A stretch of 64,000 bases of DNA, from the NCBI GenBank assembly GCA_035048495.1, contig CM068548.1, positions 12,885,464 through 12,949,463 of the forward strand. The letters run 5' to 3'. Below the pieces are notes generated by a model. That model saw nothing but the letters and a program-made list of their open reading frames with translations, had not been told where the DNA came from and did not search any database. Shown here in pieces: positions 1-11,040 of the stretch. Position 1 is the first letter of the stretch; each line of letters opens with the position of its first letter. The DNA comes from Euptelea pleiosperma. Taxonomy: Eukaryota > Streptophyta > Magnoliopsida > Ranunculales > Eupteleaceae. The position numbers were made by a program, and so were the translations under genes.

Positions 1-660
1 AAAGAGACTGGCGATAAATTCAATAACCCATTTGGTGAGTACAACCCAAGGAGGAGGCCGGTGATTGATAGTCCTAGTGAGAATCGTGATCCTAGGCGAT
101 GATAATCAAGTTTGAGGATTGATATACCTGATAGATTTTCATGGTGACTTGCAACCCGATGAATTCCTTGATTGTGATTATCGGGCAAGGAACAATATCT
201 TCATGAAAAATAAAATAAAAATGTTGATGATGAGTCTTTTGTTGATTTGTCACAACCTTCTGTGTTCGATGAAATTGAGGACGACCCACCTCAAGAAAAA
301 TATGTTTTAAGGCGATCGATGAGAAGCTGATTTGAAACTTGAGATTCCAGGTTTCCAATTGAATTTACACACAGAGTAGTTTCTAGATTTGTTCAATACA
401 GTGAAGGAAGATCTGAATTTCAAAAAGGTTTCCAAAAGTAACAGGTTAACGTTTCCATTGGTAACAACATTAATGTTTCGTGGACAAGTCGCCACTTGGT
501 GGCAACATATAAAACTTACCCAAGCTTGGCATAGAAAGACAATGTCAAACCTCTTACTCTCTGTACCGGGGGAATAGTTCAACAAATGAAGAAAATTCAA
601 ATTCAAGGGCGAATTCTCTCTATCCAAGAGAGAATGACAGCACGCACTCCGAATTAGCGA
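1..660 (+). pseudogene. Decayed Ty3/gypsy gag fragment
   Basis: Conceptual translation in shifting plus-strand frames gives the hallmarks of a plant gypsy gag: an acidic-to-basic stretch, then LRIDIPDRFHGDLQPDEFLD (about 113-172), then, after a foreign or rearranged stretch, FNTVKEDLNF and FRGQVATWWQHIKLTQA (about 391-530). The order matches the gag retrotransposon domain (Pfam Retrotrans_gag type), whose WW and KLT motifs are visible here. Stops and frameshifts separate the pieces, so it is dead. No LTR, protease or RT is seen nearby, and the left side is cut by the window edge. Confidence 0.6.
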
Positions 661-1094
661 AATTTCTTATTTTAATAACTATTGATTTTTTTAAATGTCT
701 ATTGTTGGAAAATTGTCTTTTATTAGAAAGTCTAGTCATTGAGTTTTATTTAGAAGATCTAAAGTAAATGTGGATAATTAATCATTCATGATAAAATTGG
801 CATTGAAGGAATCATAAAAAAAAGTAAAGTTAGATAGCCAAGGCCTTGTTAAGATAACCAGCCTCTTCCAGAATTAAGCCAAAACCGAGTTTGATTCATG
901 TATGATTTTTAACATTATTGTTATTTCAAGAATCCAATTTTGTGAGTATGATTTTTTTTTTTGGAAAGTTACCTAGTTTCCAATTGCGAAGGGATTTGCC
1001 ACTTTTAAAACTCGAAAACTCGACTTGACCTCAAAGTCGGTTGAGTTTAGTTAAATCGTTGGCTTGCGAGTCCATTCAGGCGAGTGATTACTGT
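661..1094. other. Spacer, AT-rich, no gene
   Basis: No coding signal. From about 898 the sequence resembles 43,998-44,180 and, more weakly, 36,190-36,350. It is the outer part of a module that recurs upstream of the type I GLP genes and leads into the hairpin described next. Confidence 0.5.
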
Positions 1095-1286
1095 AATTAT
1101 AAAAAAGGACCAGGCTTGAGGGGACTCGACTTTTTGCACTCATCTTTTCATTCGTGCTCGATCAGCTCTCCAATTCCACACCAGAGTTCTCAGGTGTGGA
1201 TTCCGAGAATCCACGGCTGAGAGCACAAGTGAAAAGACGAGTGCAAAAAGGCGAGTCCCCTAATCCAGAACCTTATAAAAATAATT
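1095..1286. repeat. Long imperfect hairpin (foldback repeat), copy A
   Basis: Left arm (about 1,095-1,175) and right arm (about 1,213-1,286) are inverted complements: GGGGACTCG...TTTTTGCACTC on the left answers GAGTGCAAAAAGGCGAGTCCCC on the right side of the structure. The middle adds a small stem (ATTCCACACC / GGTGTGGATT), so nearly the whole 192 bp can fold on itself. Related hairpins lie at 36,352-36,570 and 44,182-44,430, each upstream of a type I GLP gene. It may be a foldback MITE. A (TA)n microsatellite follows at about 1,327-1,350. Confidence 0.7.
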
Positions 1287-2477
1287 AAAAATATTTCAAT
1301 ATAGAAAAAATAGAAAATAACAGTAACTATATATATATATATATATATAACAGTAACAATACTCCATTCCATGCATTATATTCTGTCCTCCTTCCTTCGC
1401 CCATCAAAAATAAGAGAGGCATTTGATTTTGCACCTTTTACTAGCCATAATCCATTTGGTAATCTCTTCACTTTTCTACAAATCTTTGATTTTGTAACAA
1501 CGGAAGTTTATAGTTCCTACCAATAATGGAAGTGAAGGCAAAAACAGAATGAAAAATATTTTTAAATTTTTTGACTTGCAAGTCTACTCGACCCAACTAA
1601 CTCGGTCAAGATTCCGAGTCGACTTGCGAACCATTACTAGTTAAGTTATTAGACTGAGTATATACATGAGATGGATTCGAGTAAACTATGCGATTCAATC
1701 TGGCCAGTTTCGAGTCAACTCAATGAGTTTTAAAGCCTTGGTTTACCATGCTAATTACGGAGTAAGGTTTGTCCCTCCTATATAAGCTATAGTTTTCGGC
1801 GTATTTGGTATATTTTCGATTCATAAGCTATTAATCATGATGACATGTGAACCATGCAAATCATTTTTTTTTTTTTTAATTTGTTGTGCTTGTTATTGTT
1901 TTTCTATACTTTGTATTTGTCATCGTTAGTGGTTGATCTTTGAATTTTGCAGTAGAGTTGACTCAACCGAGTTTCAAGCTGATTTGTGGTATAGCTACAA
2001 ACCAAGTCAGTTGCCCGAGTCTGTGAGTTGACTCGCCGAATTTTAAACCATGGTTTCTAGACTCTTTGGAGAAACGGTTTGCCATCACCAGCACATCACA
2101 AGTGGAGATATACACAGGCACCAAATCTACGATCCACAACGCGGTGTTGAAACGCGGCATGGATCATGCACATGCCACTGTGTGGCATTTTAGTTAGTAA
2201 AAAAAACATAGTCCTAATAAAGCTAAAATAAAATTAAATGTGATCAGAAATGGACTTAGTCAAGTACGTACTTGTACCATTCGTCGCATAACCAAGTCAA
2301 AAAATAAAAAATAAAACAATTTGGTTGTGCAATGAATTTGTGTTTGGTTTCTTGTAGACAAAATGACTTTATAAACTTTTTGCTGCCTAGAAAAAAACTG
2401 AGTTTTCTTCTTCTTTATTAATTAAACAACATTTAGTATTGGGAGATAAGATTAATTCAACACAGACAATATATGAG

Positions 2478-2514
2478 ACCATTTCAATGACTTCTCACTA
2501 TCTCTCTATAAATA
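2478..2514 (+). promoter_or_regulatory. GLP1 core promoter
   Basis: TATAAATA at 2,507-2,514, 118 bases before the ATG, within the C/T-rich TCTCTCTATAAATA context shared by the array. The block GACCATTTCAATGACTTCTC lies just upstream and is conserved in all nine GLP promoters. Transcription should start near 2,540. Confidence 0.8.
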
Positions 2515-2631
2515 CGCTTTCTTACCTTGTTTCATATATTACTCCATCACCCCCCTAACAGCCAAAAATACTTCAAGCGGAGTCTTGTCTGTCTGAGAGA
2601 TTTGTTCTTTCTCTTCTTTCAGTACTTAACG

Positions 2632-3427
2632 ATGAAGATCATGGGTACTCCCTTCTTGGTAGTTTCTGTCTTCTTGGCCTTGGTTTCCCCTTTTATCTCT
2701 GCCTCTGATCCCAGTCCCCTCCAAGATTTTTGTGTTGCCATCAATGATCCTAAAGACGCAGGTATTTGCTCTTCTCTTTCTCCTAGCATTCTTTACTTGT
2801 AATATTTGATATAATCACTCATATTAGAATTTGTTGATAGCTGATTGTGGTTTAATCAAAATGTTTTTTAATTATTTAATTGCAGTGTTTGTGAACGGGA
2901 AATTCTGCAAGGATCCCATGGAAGCTACAGCTGAGGATTTCTTCCGTGATGGGTTCAATATACCTGGAAACACATCAAACGCAGTCGGGTCAGTAGTCAC
3001 TCAAGCAACTGTGGAACAGATAGCTGGGCTCAACACCCTTGGCGTCTCGTTGGTTCGCATAGACTATGCACCCTACGGTCTCAATGCTCCCCACACGCAC
3101 CCTCGAGCCACTGAGATCCTGACAGTCTTGGAGGGTACCCTTTACGTCGGATTTGTCACGTCCAACACTGATAACCGCCTCATCACCAAGGTCCTCAACA
3201 AGGGAGATGTGTTTGTATTCCCAATAGGCCTAATTCACTTCCAATTCAATGTGGGGCTCAGCAATGCCATCGCCATTGCTGCTCTAAGTAGCCAGAACCC
3301 CGGTACCATCACTATTGCTAATGCTGTCTTTGGATCGAACCCACCCATCAGGGATGATGTCCTTGCCAAGGCCTTCCAAGTTGATCAGAAAATTATTGAT
3401 TATCTCCAAGCACAATTTGGGATGTAA
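2632..3427 (+). CDS. GLP: Germin-like protein, subfamily 1 (copy 1, type I)
   Basis: CDS is exons 2,632-2,761 and 2,886-3,427, with a 124-bp phase-1 GT-AG intron; product 223 aa. GLPs are secreted cupins that bind Mn and act in the apoplast as homo-oligomers, often as superoxide dismutases. Signal peptide is about residues 1-24, with the mature end at [11 protein letters not shown]34 and C51 are the conserved disulfide pair. Cupin box 1 supplies H113, H115 and E120 (PHTHPRATE), box 2 H161 ([12 protein letters not shown]). The N-glycosylation sequon is N72-T-S; the usual NVT site is replaced by VVT. Start chosen because the signal peptide begins there and an in-frame upstream ATG lies before the likely 5' end. 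AATAAA at 3,530-3,535. Block B twin is copy 8. The substrate and exact enzyme activity cannot be read from sequence. Confidence 0.95.
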
Positions 3428-3599
3428 ACAAGAATAGATTGCTTTTGTTTTTTAAGCACAAGATTGATTATTTAAAGCTTTAAATAAGGAGTTGACCTCT
3501 GTTGCGGAGATACGAATATAATAAAGGGGTTTCCTCTATTTGTTTCCAACTCAATATGTAGAGTTTTTTTTACTTGCATCCATCTCTCTCTCTCTTGCT

Positions 3600-5645
3600 G
3601 AATTAGGCGATTTATTGAAAAATAAAAGTAAAATAAAAAACCTGCAACACATGATACAAGCTAGAGGCAGGGGGAGTGAAAAGCATCACAATGGATGAAG
3701 GCATCCCAATAAGGTTGGCACCCCAACTGCCAACAATCATATGCGAAGACACCCCTAAGACAAACTAGCAAAACGGTAGTATATATGGTCTGTCCGGTTC
3801 CTCTATCTCTTTGAGGAAACCGCGCTTGCCATCGCACCAATACTTTTCTCCAAAATCTAAGCTACAACCCTTGTTGGCCAGCTATACACGCTAAAGTTTA
3901 CATCCCTCCATGTAGAATTAATCCGCATAGAAGAGAACTCATTCTTGGAATTTTCCCATCTTGCCCACAATCTCCAAGGGACTTCATTCTTGATGTGAGC
4001 TCTAGTTGCCGCTTCCTAGTCTGCTCGAGTCTGCTTCTAACCAAATGTAATCACATCCTTTGGCTTTGGCCCACAAAGCTCTTGGATGAGGGTTTCGCAT
4101 TCTGCAATGAAGTTGGTCACAACCCCTAGCCCACCACAAAGCACCCCAATACTTTACCTTCAACATTTCGGAACACCACACCGAACCCGCTGATGCCCGG
4201 ATTGTCTCTGGCTGCTCCATCACAGTTTATCTTAACGATCCCCTAAGAGGAGAGGTCCAAGTGCATATATTAATCCTTGATAATAGGGGCTTTTCTTGGC
4301 TTCGCATCTATACCAAAGGATTTGAGCACCATGGGATCAAGAATGGAGTTATGCATATACTTATATGATTGATGACCTGCATCTTTAATATCCAAACGAA
4401 TCTTGCAAAGCATTGCCTCTACATGACAACCTGCGCTGTCCCAAATGACCTTGTTCCTAGCTGTCCAAATTCCGTCCAAGCATGACACGACAGTTGCATT
4501 CCATAGGTCTTTGATGATAGAGCTGCGGTGCGTATCCAACCCAATCATCTCAACCAAGCTGTTCTAAGACCCTTGACAATGAAATCAGGTACTAACATGC
4601 TGCCATATCCTCATGGCCACACAGCAAGTACAGAAAAGGTGTTGAGTAGATTCCTCATTTCTCTTGCAGAGACTGCACCGAGAGGCCCTGTGTACACCTC
4701 TCTTTTGCAACTGAGATCTTCTGTGGGCATAGCTCAGTTCACGATCTTCTGTGGGGAATATGTATAACCAGCCAGATCAAAAATCTGCTTCACTTGATTA
4801 AGGATATGCCATGATTGGCCTGCTAATATTCAAATCTGCCACCTTTGCTTTACATGCCCTCCAAGTAGACTTAGGAGCTTGAATAACATCTTTCATTGCC
4901 TTGCTGCCCGCCCAAGCATCTCTAGCTCCAAAGATCGATACTTTCTCCGGTCCCTATAATCCACCCATAGTGGTTTTTAATTTCCGTCCATGCGCACCTA
5001 ATACCTGGCCATATGGAAGAGCGGATGTGGGATGAAATTAGGTCTCCTTGAGCATTGAAATACTTGCCACACATAAATTTAGCCCAATCATCATTGATAT
5101 CTATCATGTGCCAAGCCATCTTCATAAGTAGAGAGAGGTTAATTTTGCTAAGGCGCCTAAGGCCAAAACCTCCTTCATCTTAGGCTTACAAATCTTCTCC
5201 CAAAAGACAAGTGAAGTTTCTAACGATGCTTTCACAATCTATAATAGTGCTTGCCAGCCACTTGTAGATTGCCATGTTAAAAATAGGAATGCTACTGAGA
5301 ATGGATCTAGCCAACACCACTCTTCCTTGAAAATAAATCAATCTCCCCTCCAGCCTGCGGCTCTCTTACAAATCTTGTCAACTAGAGGTCTCATAATCTT
5401 GTTAATTAGTAACCTCTACCTTGAATCAAATGAACCTTCCTTGATTCCAATAAGCTCTTCATTAATCATAGTTTTCCCCATTCTGATCTTGGCCATGGTG
5501 TAGAAGAAGGTAGTGTTATGGTCTCCTTCCTTGAGCAATTTGATTCTGGACTTTCGCCTCCACGTACATAGTCTCTTCTTGAAGCTGGGTATTGGACAAA
5601 GCCTCCACATAGTCTCCGAAAATTTGGAGTTTTCACCAAAATTTA
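3600..5645 (-). pseudogene. Internally deleted LINE retrotransposon remnant (block A)
   Basis: Reverse-strand pieces in LINE ORF2 order: a pre-RT segment (about 5,645-5,416; WRRKSRIK.LKEGDHNTTFF), a post-RT segment (5,125-4,922; WHMIDINDDWAKFMCGKYF), a zf-RVT-like cysteine segment (about 4,760-4,560; CSLCKRNEEST.HLFC), a linker (4,557-4,270; WNATVVSCLDGIWTARNKVIW) and an RNase H-like end (about 4,223-4,002, ending GCDYIWLEADSS). Most of the RT core (FADD region) is missing and frames are broken, so it is inactive. It sits between GLP1 and GLP2 and is shared with block B (47,262-49,310) but not block C, so it inserted before the A/B duplication. Confidence 0.8.
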
Positions 5646-5649
5646 AAAC

Positions 5650-6950
5650 CCTGCCTCCAAGTAATGATACTATCGAACTAGATTACAAAAAGTTCTCAAG
5701 TTACGTTTCAAGCATATTTAAAAGATCCCCAACATAAAAAAAAACAAAAAAAGTCCAAATCAGAAATGCAGTCATTTTGAGAAGATTTTTGGAAAATTCA
5801 ATTCGAATTTTCCAATTTCCAAATAGTAAGAAAGCAGGAATGAATTCAGAAGTGTTTTGTTTTAATGTGAACTCAAAGTCTAAATGACTGCTGGATTAGC
5901 AAGTCTAATGCTGAAATCCATGATTATAACTCGTTTTTGAGGTAGAATGAATGCGTGATCTTCATTTCACCCAATACTTTTCTTTTTTATTTGATGGAAG
6001 TGAACCAGTCGTGGCACTGTCATGAAATGGATTGACTAGTCCATATAAGATCCACCCCAATATCTTGACATGAATGTATCATGCTTGTAATAACCTATTG
6101 GTTCATTCATTTACTGAGATTTTTATTTTCTCCATTCAAAGTGACCCTGTTTTCCTCTCCTTCTTTCATCATTTTAATTATAAATAAACAGTTTGCAGAT
6201 ACTCGGTCACTAAAAAAGAAATTATTTTTTCTTTTGGTCTTTTTATTTATTTATTTAGTTTTCTTCAATATGCAAATCAGGTAGGCGATTTCTTTGGGAA
6301 GAAACTAAGCTAAGTTGTTAGGGTAGTAAATGAAGCTGAGAGACTCCTTCATATTCAACTTTTTATTTAGTCAAGAAAGATATCTTGAGAAGGAAGATAA
6401 GCTAATACAGTTTGATGCTTATTGAAATGGTCATTTACTCTCTAGAGATCGATTATTTAGTCGTCCAAGGCAGTGAGTCCAATATTTCTAATGACCCATT
6501 CACTAATCAGGCTGATTTTTGGCTTGTAATAAGTCCACCTAGGGATTGGCCAAACATCTATACGGTCAGCATCCACTAAGAGTGTGCCACCTGGCTCATA
6601 TTGTGGGCCGGATCAGCTTAATTTTACTCCTAGGGGAATCATGGAGATCAAGTTTTAGGAAATGCTGGACAGTTTTATAAATTCATCAGCTGCATGTCAT
6701 ATCCTCAGGAGGACATCCTTATCCTAGGATCCAAATTGTTAAATGCACATTGCAATTTGCATCGTCTCTTTCTAGCCGACTATCGAACGGTGTAGACCTA
6801 GGGAAGACCAGTCCTGATGAGGCTGACAGCAACACAACTCTCTTTTTAATATATGGTAAACGGACTTTGTCCACTACGTACTTTGGATAGATCAATTGAA
6901 AATAAATAAGTTAATTATGCAGATGACTTGGTAATTAAGTCTTTCTTCCT
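5650..6950. other. GLP1-GLP2 spacer, no gene
   Basis: No coding signal; short ORFs here are not conserved in frame. The part from about 6,120 onward recurs upstream of GLP7 (about 41,370-42,150) and GLP9 (about 49,790-50,630), so it is the type II upstream module. Pieces around 6,620-6,830 also resemble 26,050-26,250. Confidence 0.5.
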
Positions 6951-6958
6951 TGCAGAAT

Positions 6959-6996
6959 GGGACCATTTCAATGAGTTCTCTGTCTCTCTATAAATA
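6959..6996 (+). promoter_or_regulatory. GLP2 core promoter
   Basis: TATAAATA at 6,989-6,996, 82 bases before the ATG. The conserved block GACCATTTCAATGAGTTCTC lies just upstream. A GATGACTTGGTAA element at about 6,923 is shared with GLP3, GLP5, GLP7 and GLP9. Confidence 0.8.
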
Positions 6997-7077
6997 GGCC
7001 TGCTTACCTTGTTAGATTACTCACCCACTAAAAAGCAAAAAATACTTGAAGAAGAGTCCCGTCTGTGAGAAACAATA

Positions 7078-7892
7078 ATGGAGAAGATAATGGGTGCTCA
7101 CTTCCTTCTGCCTTTTGTCCTCTTCGCCTTGGTTTCCTCTTTTGCCTTTGCCTCTGATCCCAGTCCCCTCCAAGACTTCTGTGTTGCCATCGATGAACCT
7201 CATGATGGTAAGTCCATGCTCTCCTCCTCCTCCTAGCTTACTTTACTCAGAGTAGTTGATGCCCAGCAACGATGAACCTAGGGAGCATGATATATATTAC
7301 ACTTTTATTATAAATTGCATGTGATTGACTTCTCTTCTTTAATTACTCATTTGCAGTGTTTGTGAATGGGAAATTCTGCAAGGACCCCAAACTTGCTACG
7401 GCTGACGACTTCTTCCTTCAGGGGCTCAATATACCTGGAGACACATCAAACCCAGTGGGATCAAATGTCACTCAAGTTAATGTTGCCCAGATAGCAGGGC
7501 TCAACACCCTCGGTATCTCCTTGGTTCGCATCGACTATGCACCCTATGGTCTCAACGCTCCCCACACACACCCTCGAGCCACCGAGATCCTAACAGTCTT
7601 GGAGGGTACCCTTTACGTTGGATTTGTCACCTCCAACACTGATAACCGCCTCATCACCAAGGTCCTTAACAAGGGAGATGTGTTTGTATTCCCCATAGGC
7701 CTCATTCACTTCCAGTTTAATGTGGGACATACCAATGCCGTCGCCATTGCTGCTCTAAGTAGCCAAAACCCTGGTGTCATCACGATTGCGAACGCCGTCT
7801 TCGGATCAAATCCACCAATCAAGGATGATGTTCTTGCCAAGGCCTTCCAAATCGACAAAAATGTTGTTGATTATCTCCAAGCACGGTTTTAA
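7078..7892 (+). CDS. GLP: Germin-like protein, subfamily 1 (copy 2, type II)
   Basis: CDS is exons 7,078-7,207 and 7,357-7,892 with a 149-bp phase-1 intron; product 221 aa. Signal peptide about 1-25 ([12 protein letters not shown] start), mature end [10 protein letters not shown]. Cysteines C35 and C51; metal ligands H113, H115, E120 and H161, all intact. Type II differs from type I at the exon junction (IDEPHD-V instead of NDPKDA-V), in [13 protein letters not shown] (sequon at N80 instead of N72) and in the short YLQARF C-terminus. AATAAA at 7,961-7,966. Expected to be an apoplastic Mn cupin like its neighbours. Its block B twin, copy 9, has lost this start codon. Confidence 0.95.
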
Positions 7893-7969
7893 TTTGACAA
7901 CCAGAAAGACTACTACTACCATTACTATTATTAATTTTGTTGACTTTCAACATTTAATATAATAAAAAA

Positions 7970-8597
7970 AGTTTGTTTTTCTGTGTTTGCAACCTTTATA
8001 GTATCTGTTATGCTTTTACAAATTTCTACAAGTAAATAAATGAGTCGTGCTGCTACTATGAACAGCTCTAAGAATTAAGGGAGTTGCACGGTTTTGACAT
8101 AGCACGAGCATTTTAAGAAGCGGTTGAATGGGGTCATTAGACTAAATTTGCTTCCACTTGGGAACTAGATTGGCAAAAATTCTAATACTACTTCAAGCAG
8201 ATTTAAGAGAATAAAGCCCCTATACCTGTCCGAATTTATTCATCCCCAATAATAAAGAGATTTCATGTTTCTATATATAGTGCGGAAACATGGATAAAAA
8301 TAAAAATAAAAGATAATTAATAATTTGTTATAAGCTGGGAGGCTGCATGATGTAGAACAAGTAGTTGATTCTTTCATAGAGCTTTTGGACCGACAAAATT
8401 CCAAAGGGTACTGAACATGACACAAGGGTCCCAATGGGCATTATCAGAATTGTTAATAGGAACGAGACACAACGGTCATTAACAGAATTGTCAACAGTGT
8501 CAGAATCGTGCAAGGCCGGACATTCTTGAAAGGAAACGATAAGATTTAAATTAAAATGAAGTTAAATAGAATCAAATCCCTATCCTTCCTCCATTAA
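7970..8597. other. GLP2 3' flank, no gene
   Basis: Non-coding 3' flank shared with block B (51,640-52,255). The stretch 8,340-8,440 is also recognisably related to 34,940-35,050 downstream of GLP5, so type II and type III genes share an ancient 3' module. Confidence 0.5.
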
Positions 8598-9740
8598 TGG
8601 GTGGACTAAATCAAATGTTACAGTAATCATATGGCATCCAAATGTTGTTGTTGTTCTTCCCCTCAAATCGAGACCACCAAGCACCTCTTCCTGGATAGTG
8701 AACTGGCCAAAGCCGTGTGGGAGCCTTTTAGGCTTAAGTTTGAAGTTAATATTCATAACTGTATGGGGATTAGTGTTTTTCTGCGGAGATGGTTCACAGT
8801 TACTTCTCATAGGTCTCAAGTGGGTACTCTCTACATCATCTGGGTTATCCTTTGGGAGATCTGGTTGGAAAGGAATAAACGCAAGTACAAAGGAAAAATC
8901 AATACCAACACCTTCATTACACAAAAAGTCTGGCACTGGATTAGAGATGTCAACTCTATTATTTCTCCTACCAAGCCTAATGAACCTCAGCTTGCTCCGA
9001 TCCGTGAAAAGCTTAATTTGGGGGAATTCAAAATTCCTTCTAAAAGGGCTAAAACGGTGTTCTAGATTAAGCCTAATGCTGGTGAAGTGGCTTTAAATGT
9101 GGATGGTGCCTCTACCAGACAAGTGCTCGCTAGTGGTCGTGGAGACATTCGGGACTCTCATGGCAACCTTATTATGGCTTTTCACTCCTTTTATGGTGAG
9201 GGAACTAACAATTTAGTTGAACTGAGAGCTATGCTTGATGGGCTGAACCTCTACAAGAAGATTGGCTATCGTAATAAAGTTAATATTCAGTCAAACTCTA
9301 AGCTTGTGGTTTCTTGGATCACTAATACCGGTCTCATCCCTTGGCACTTAAAATTCTGGTGGTGGAAAGTTATGGATGTGTTGAAAGAATTCGATTATTC
9401 TATTAACCACATCTACAGAGAGGCGAACGCAACTGCTGATCACATGGCTCTTAATGGTTTCCTTGCTAGATCGTGCATGGAATTCAAAGATAACCCTCCC
9501 TTCAGACTTGCTGGTTTTATTCACCTAGATAAGATTGACATACCCTACATTCGAGCCTAGGTTGCATTTTATTGTATCCTGGCATTCTTGCATCTATTAT
9601 CATGTTTATTAGCATCTTGAGGGGTAAGGTACATACGTCCCCCCCTGGCTAGGTGTACCTTTTCCAATTTTTAAATAAAGCTTCCCTCCCTCCGTTGAGG
9701 TTTCCCAAAAGAAAAAAATAAAAAATAAATAAACTCAAAT
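8598..9740 (+). pseudogene. 5'-truncated LINE 3' end: zf-RVT plus RNase H, one nonsense stop
   Basis: One reading frame from about 8,631 to 9,560 is interrupted only by a TAG at 9,063-9,065. It begins with a cysteine-rich zf-RVT segment (CCCCSSPQIETTKHLFLDSE), then a Trp-rich linker (WVILWEIWLERNKRKYKG), then an RNase H domain with the first Asp (NVDGAS), the Glu (NLVELRAML) and the last Asp (NATADHMALNG). The usual middle Asp is Asn (QSNSKLVV), so catalysis is doubtful. A 3' UTR and an A-rich tail (about 9,705-9,735) follow. It is absent from block B, where the flanks are directly joined near 52,255. No clear target-site duplication is visible. Confidence 0.85.
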
Positions 9741-9902
9741 AGAAAGAAGTACACATTAAGCCAAAAAGATAAAAATGCAATCCATTAAAAGCAACAAATT
9801 TAAGAAAAAGAAGAAGTCAATCCTTCAATTAATAAATTTAAGAAAAAAAAGGCAATATCCTTCAATTAAGTCTTGCTGATGGTCTCTTCCCCCTCCCGGC
9901 TT

Positions 9903-10488
9903 TATTAATTTGAATTGTGATGGTGCTTCACAGGCAATTTACCCTGGTTTTAATGGATTTGTTGTTGTTTATAAAGATTATTTTGGCTTTGTTAAAGGGG
10001 TTATAGTGGCAGGCCTGGGATTGCTCACTAACTTTTGGCTGAATGTCATGCCATTGTGGAGGGGGCTGCCCATGCCTTGCTCCAAGGGTGCAATCATAAT
10101 TTGTTAGAATCTGATTCGGAACCTGCCATCAAAGCCTTCTCTCTTCAGATGACATTCCATGAAAAGTCGAAGCGAAATGGAACTCTAACAAGGACAAGTT
10201 AATTTGCTTCTATTCGTCTTAGCTCAACATGGAGATAGAGAAGTTATGTTTGGGGCCGATTGTGGTGTTAAACTTGGAGATGGCCTTCCTCTTGGTTCTT
10301 CTTAGTGGTGGGATGAGAGACCCTCTTTTCTATTGTCTATTGAGAATTCCTTTGTACCTATTATACGTTTGAAGGTTGATCCCTTCCTTTTCTTTTTCTC
10401 TTCCTTTTTGCGCCCTTTGGGTGGCTTTTCTCCTCTTGTATTTCTTCCCCTTTTCTTTATAATATTCTTCAATTAGCAAAAAAAAAAA
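9903..10488 (+). pseudogene. Second LINE 3' remnant with poly(A) (block A)
   Basis: Broken RNase H translation: NCDGAS near 9,910, an A.CHAIVE.A motif near 10,045 and NHNLLESDSEPAIKAFS near 10,095-10,140 in shifted frames, then a 3' UTR and an A-run ending at 10,488. A different family from the LINE just upstream. Shared with block B (52,421-53,001). Confidence 0.75.
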
Positions 10489-11040
10489 TCCATTAAGATT
10501 TTTAGTCATATAATGATAGAACTGATCATGAACTGTGCATCTCTGGTTTGTAAACAACCGTACGTGCATTTCACAGATATGACCATTACCGTAACTTTTC
10601 TTAGATATGTTCTAATTAATAACTTATGCTTTGTAATTAACACAGATCGATTAATAAAATAAATACAACACTTATGAACAACCCAAAACACACTTTCATG
10701 CTAAAGAAAACTATTTTTAAAGAATAAATCGAGCCCTATTAATATACATTCCTTCTGTTTCTATTTAGTAATAATTTTTTAATATAGATTGAAAAACAAA
10801 TAAAATAAACAAAGTTTGGGCCATAGAAATGTGTCCCGGCATGGCACTATCCTACCAACGATACATACATACCCACATAGTATGATATATGATGCTTACT
10901 TTAAGTCATTTCGGTGAATAATAACCAAACGTGAAGAGGGAAACTATGTGCTGTTTAAAATTTAAAATATGGGGAAAGTTAATTTCATCAAAAAATGATA
11001 AAAAGAAGACCAATTTGTTATCTGGCTAGCAACTATGCCC
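10489..11040. other. AT-rich spacer; empty site of the block B retrotransposon
   Basis: No coding signal. The sequence around 10,880-10,900 corresponds to the place where block B carries the LTR retrotransposon. Here the flanks are joined with only a few extra A/T bases and no LTR remnant. Confidence 0.6.

Noticed and set aside
2632..3427. True germin (oxalate oxidase) assignment
   Set aside because: The sequence is subfamily 1 germin-like rather than cereal true germin; oxalate oxidase activity cannot be assumed from the shared metal ligands.
8580..8936. Reverse-strand 118-codon ORF
   Set aside because: Antisense to the LINE zf-RVT/RNase H frame, which has clear domain motifs.
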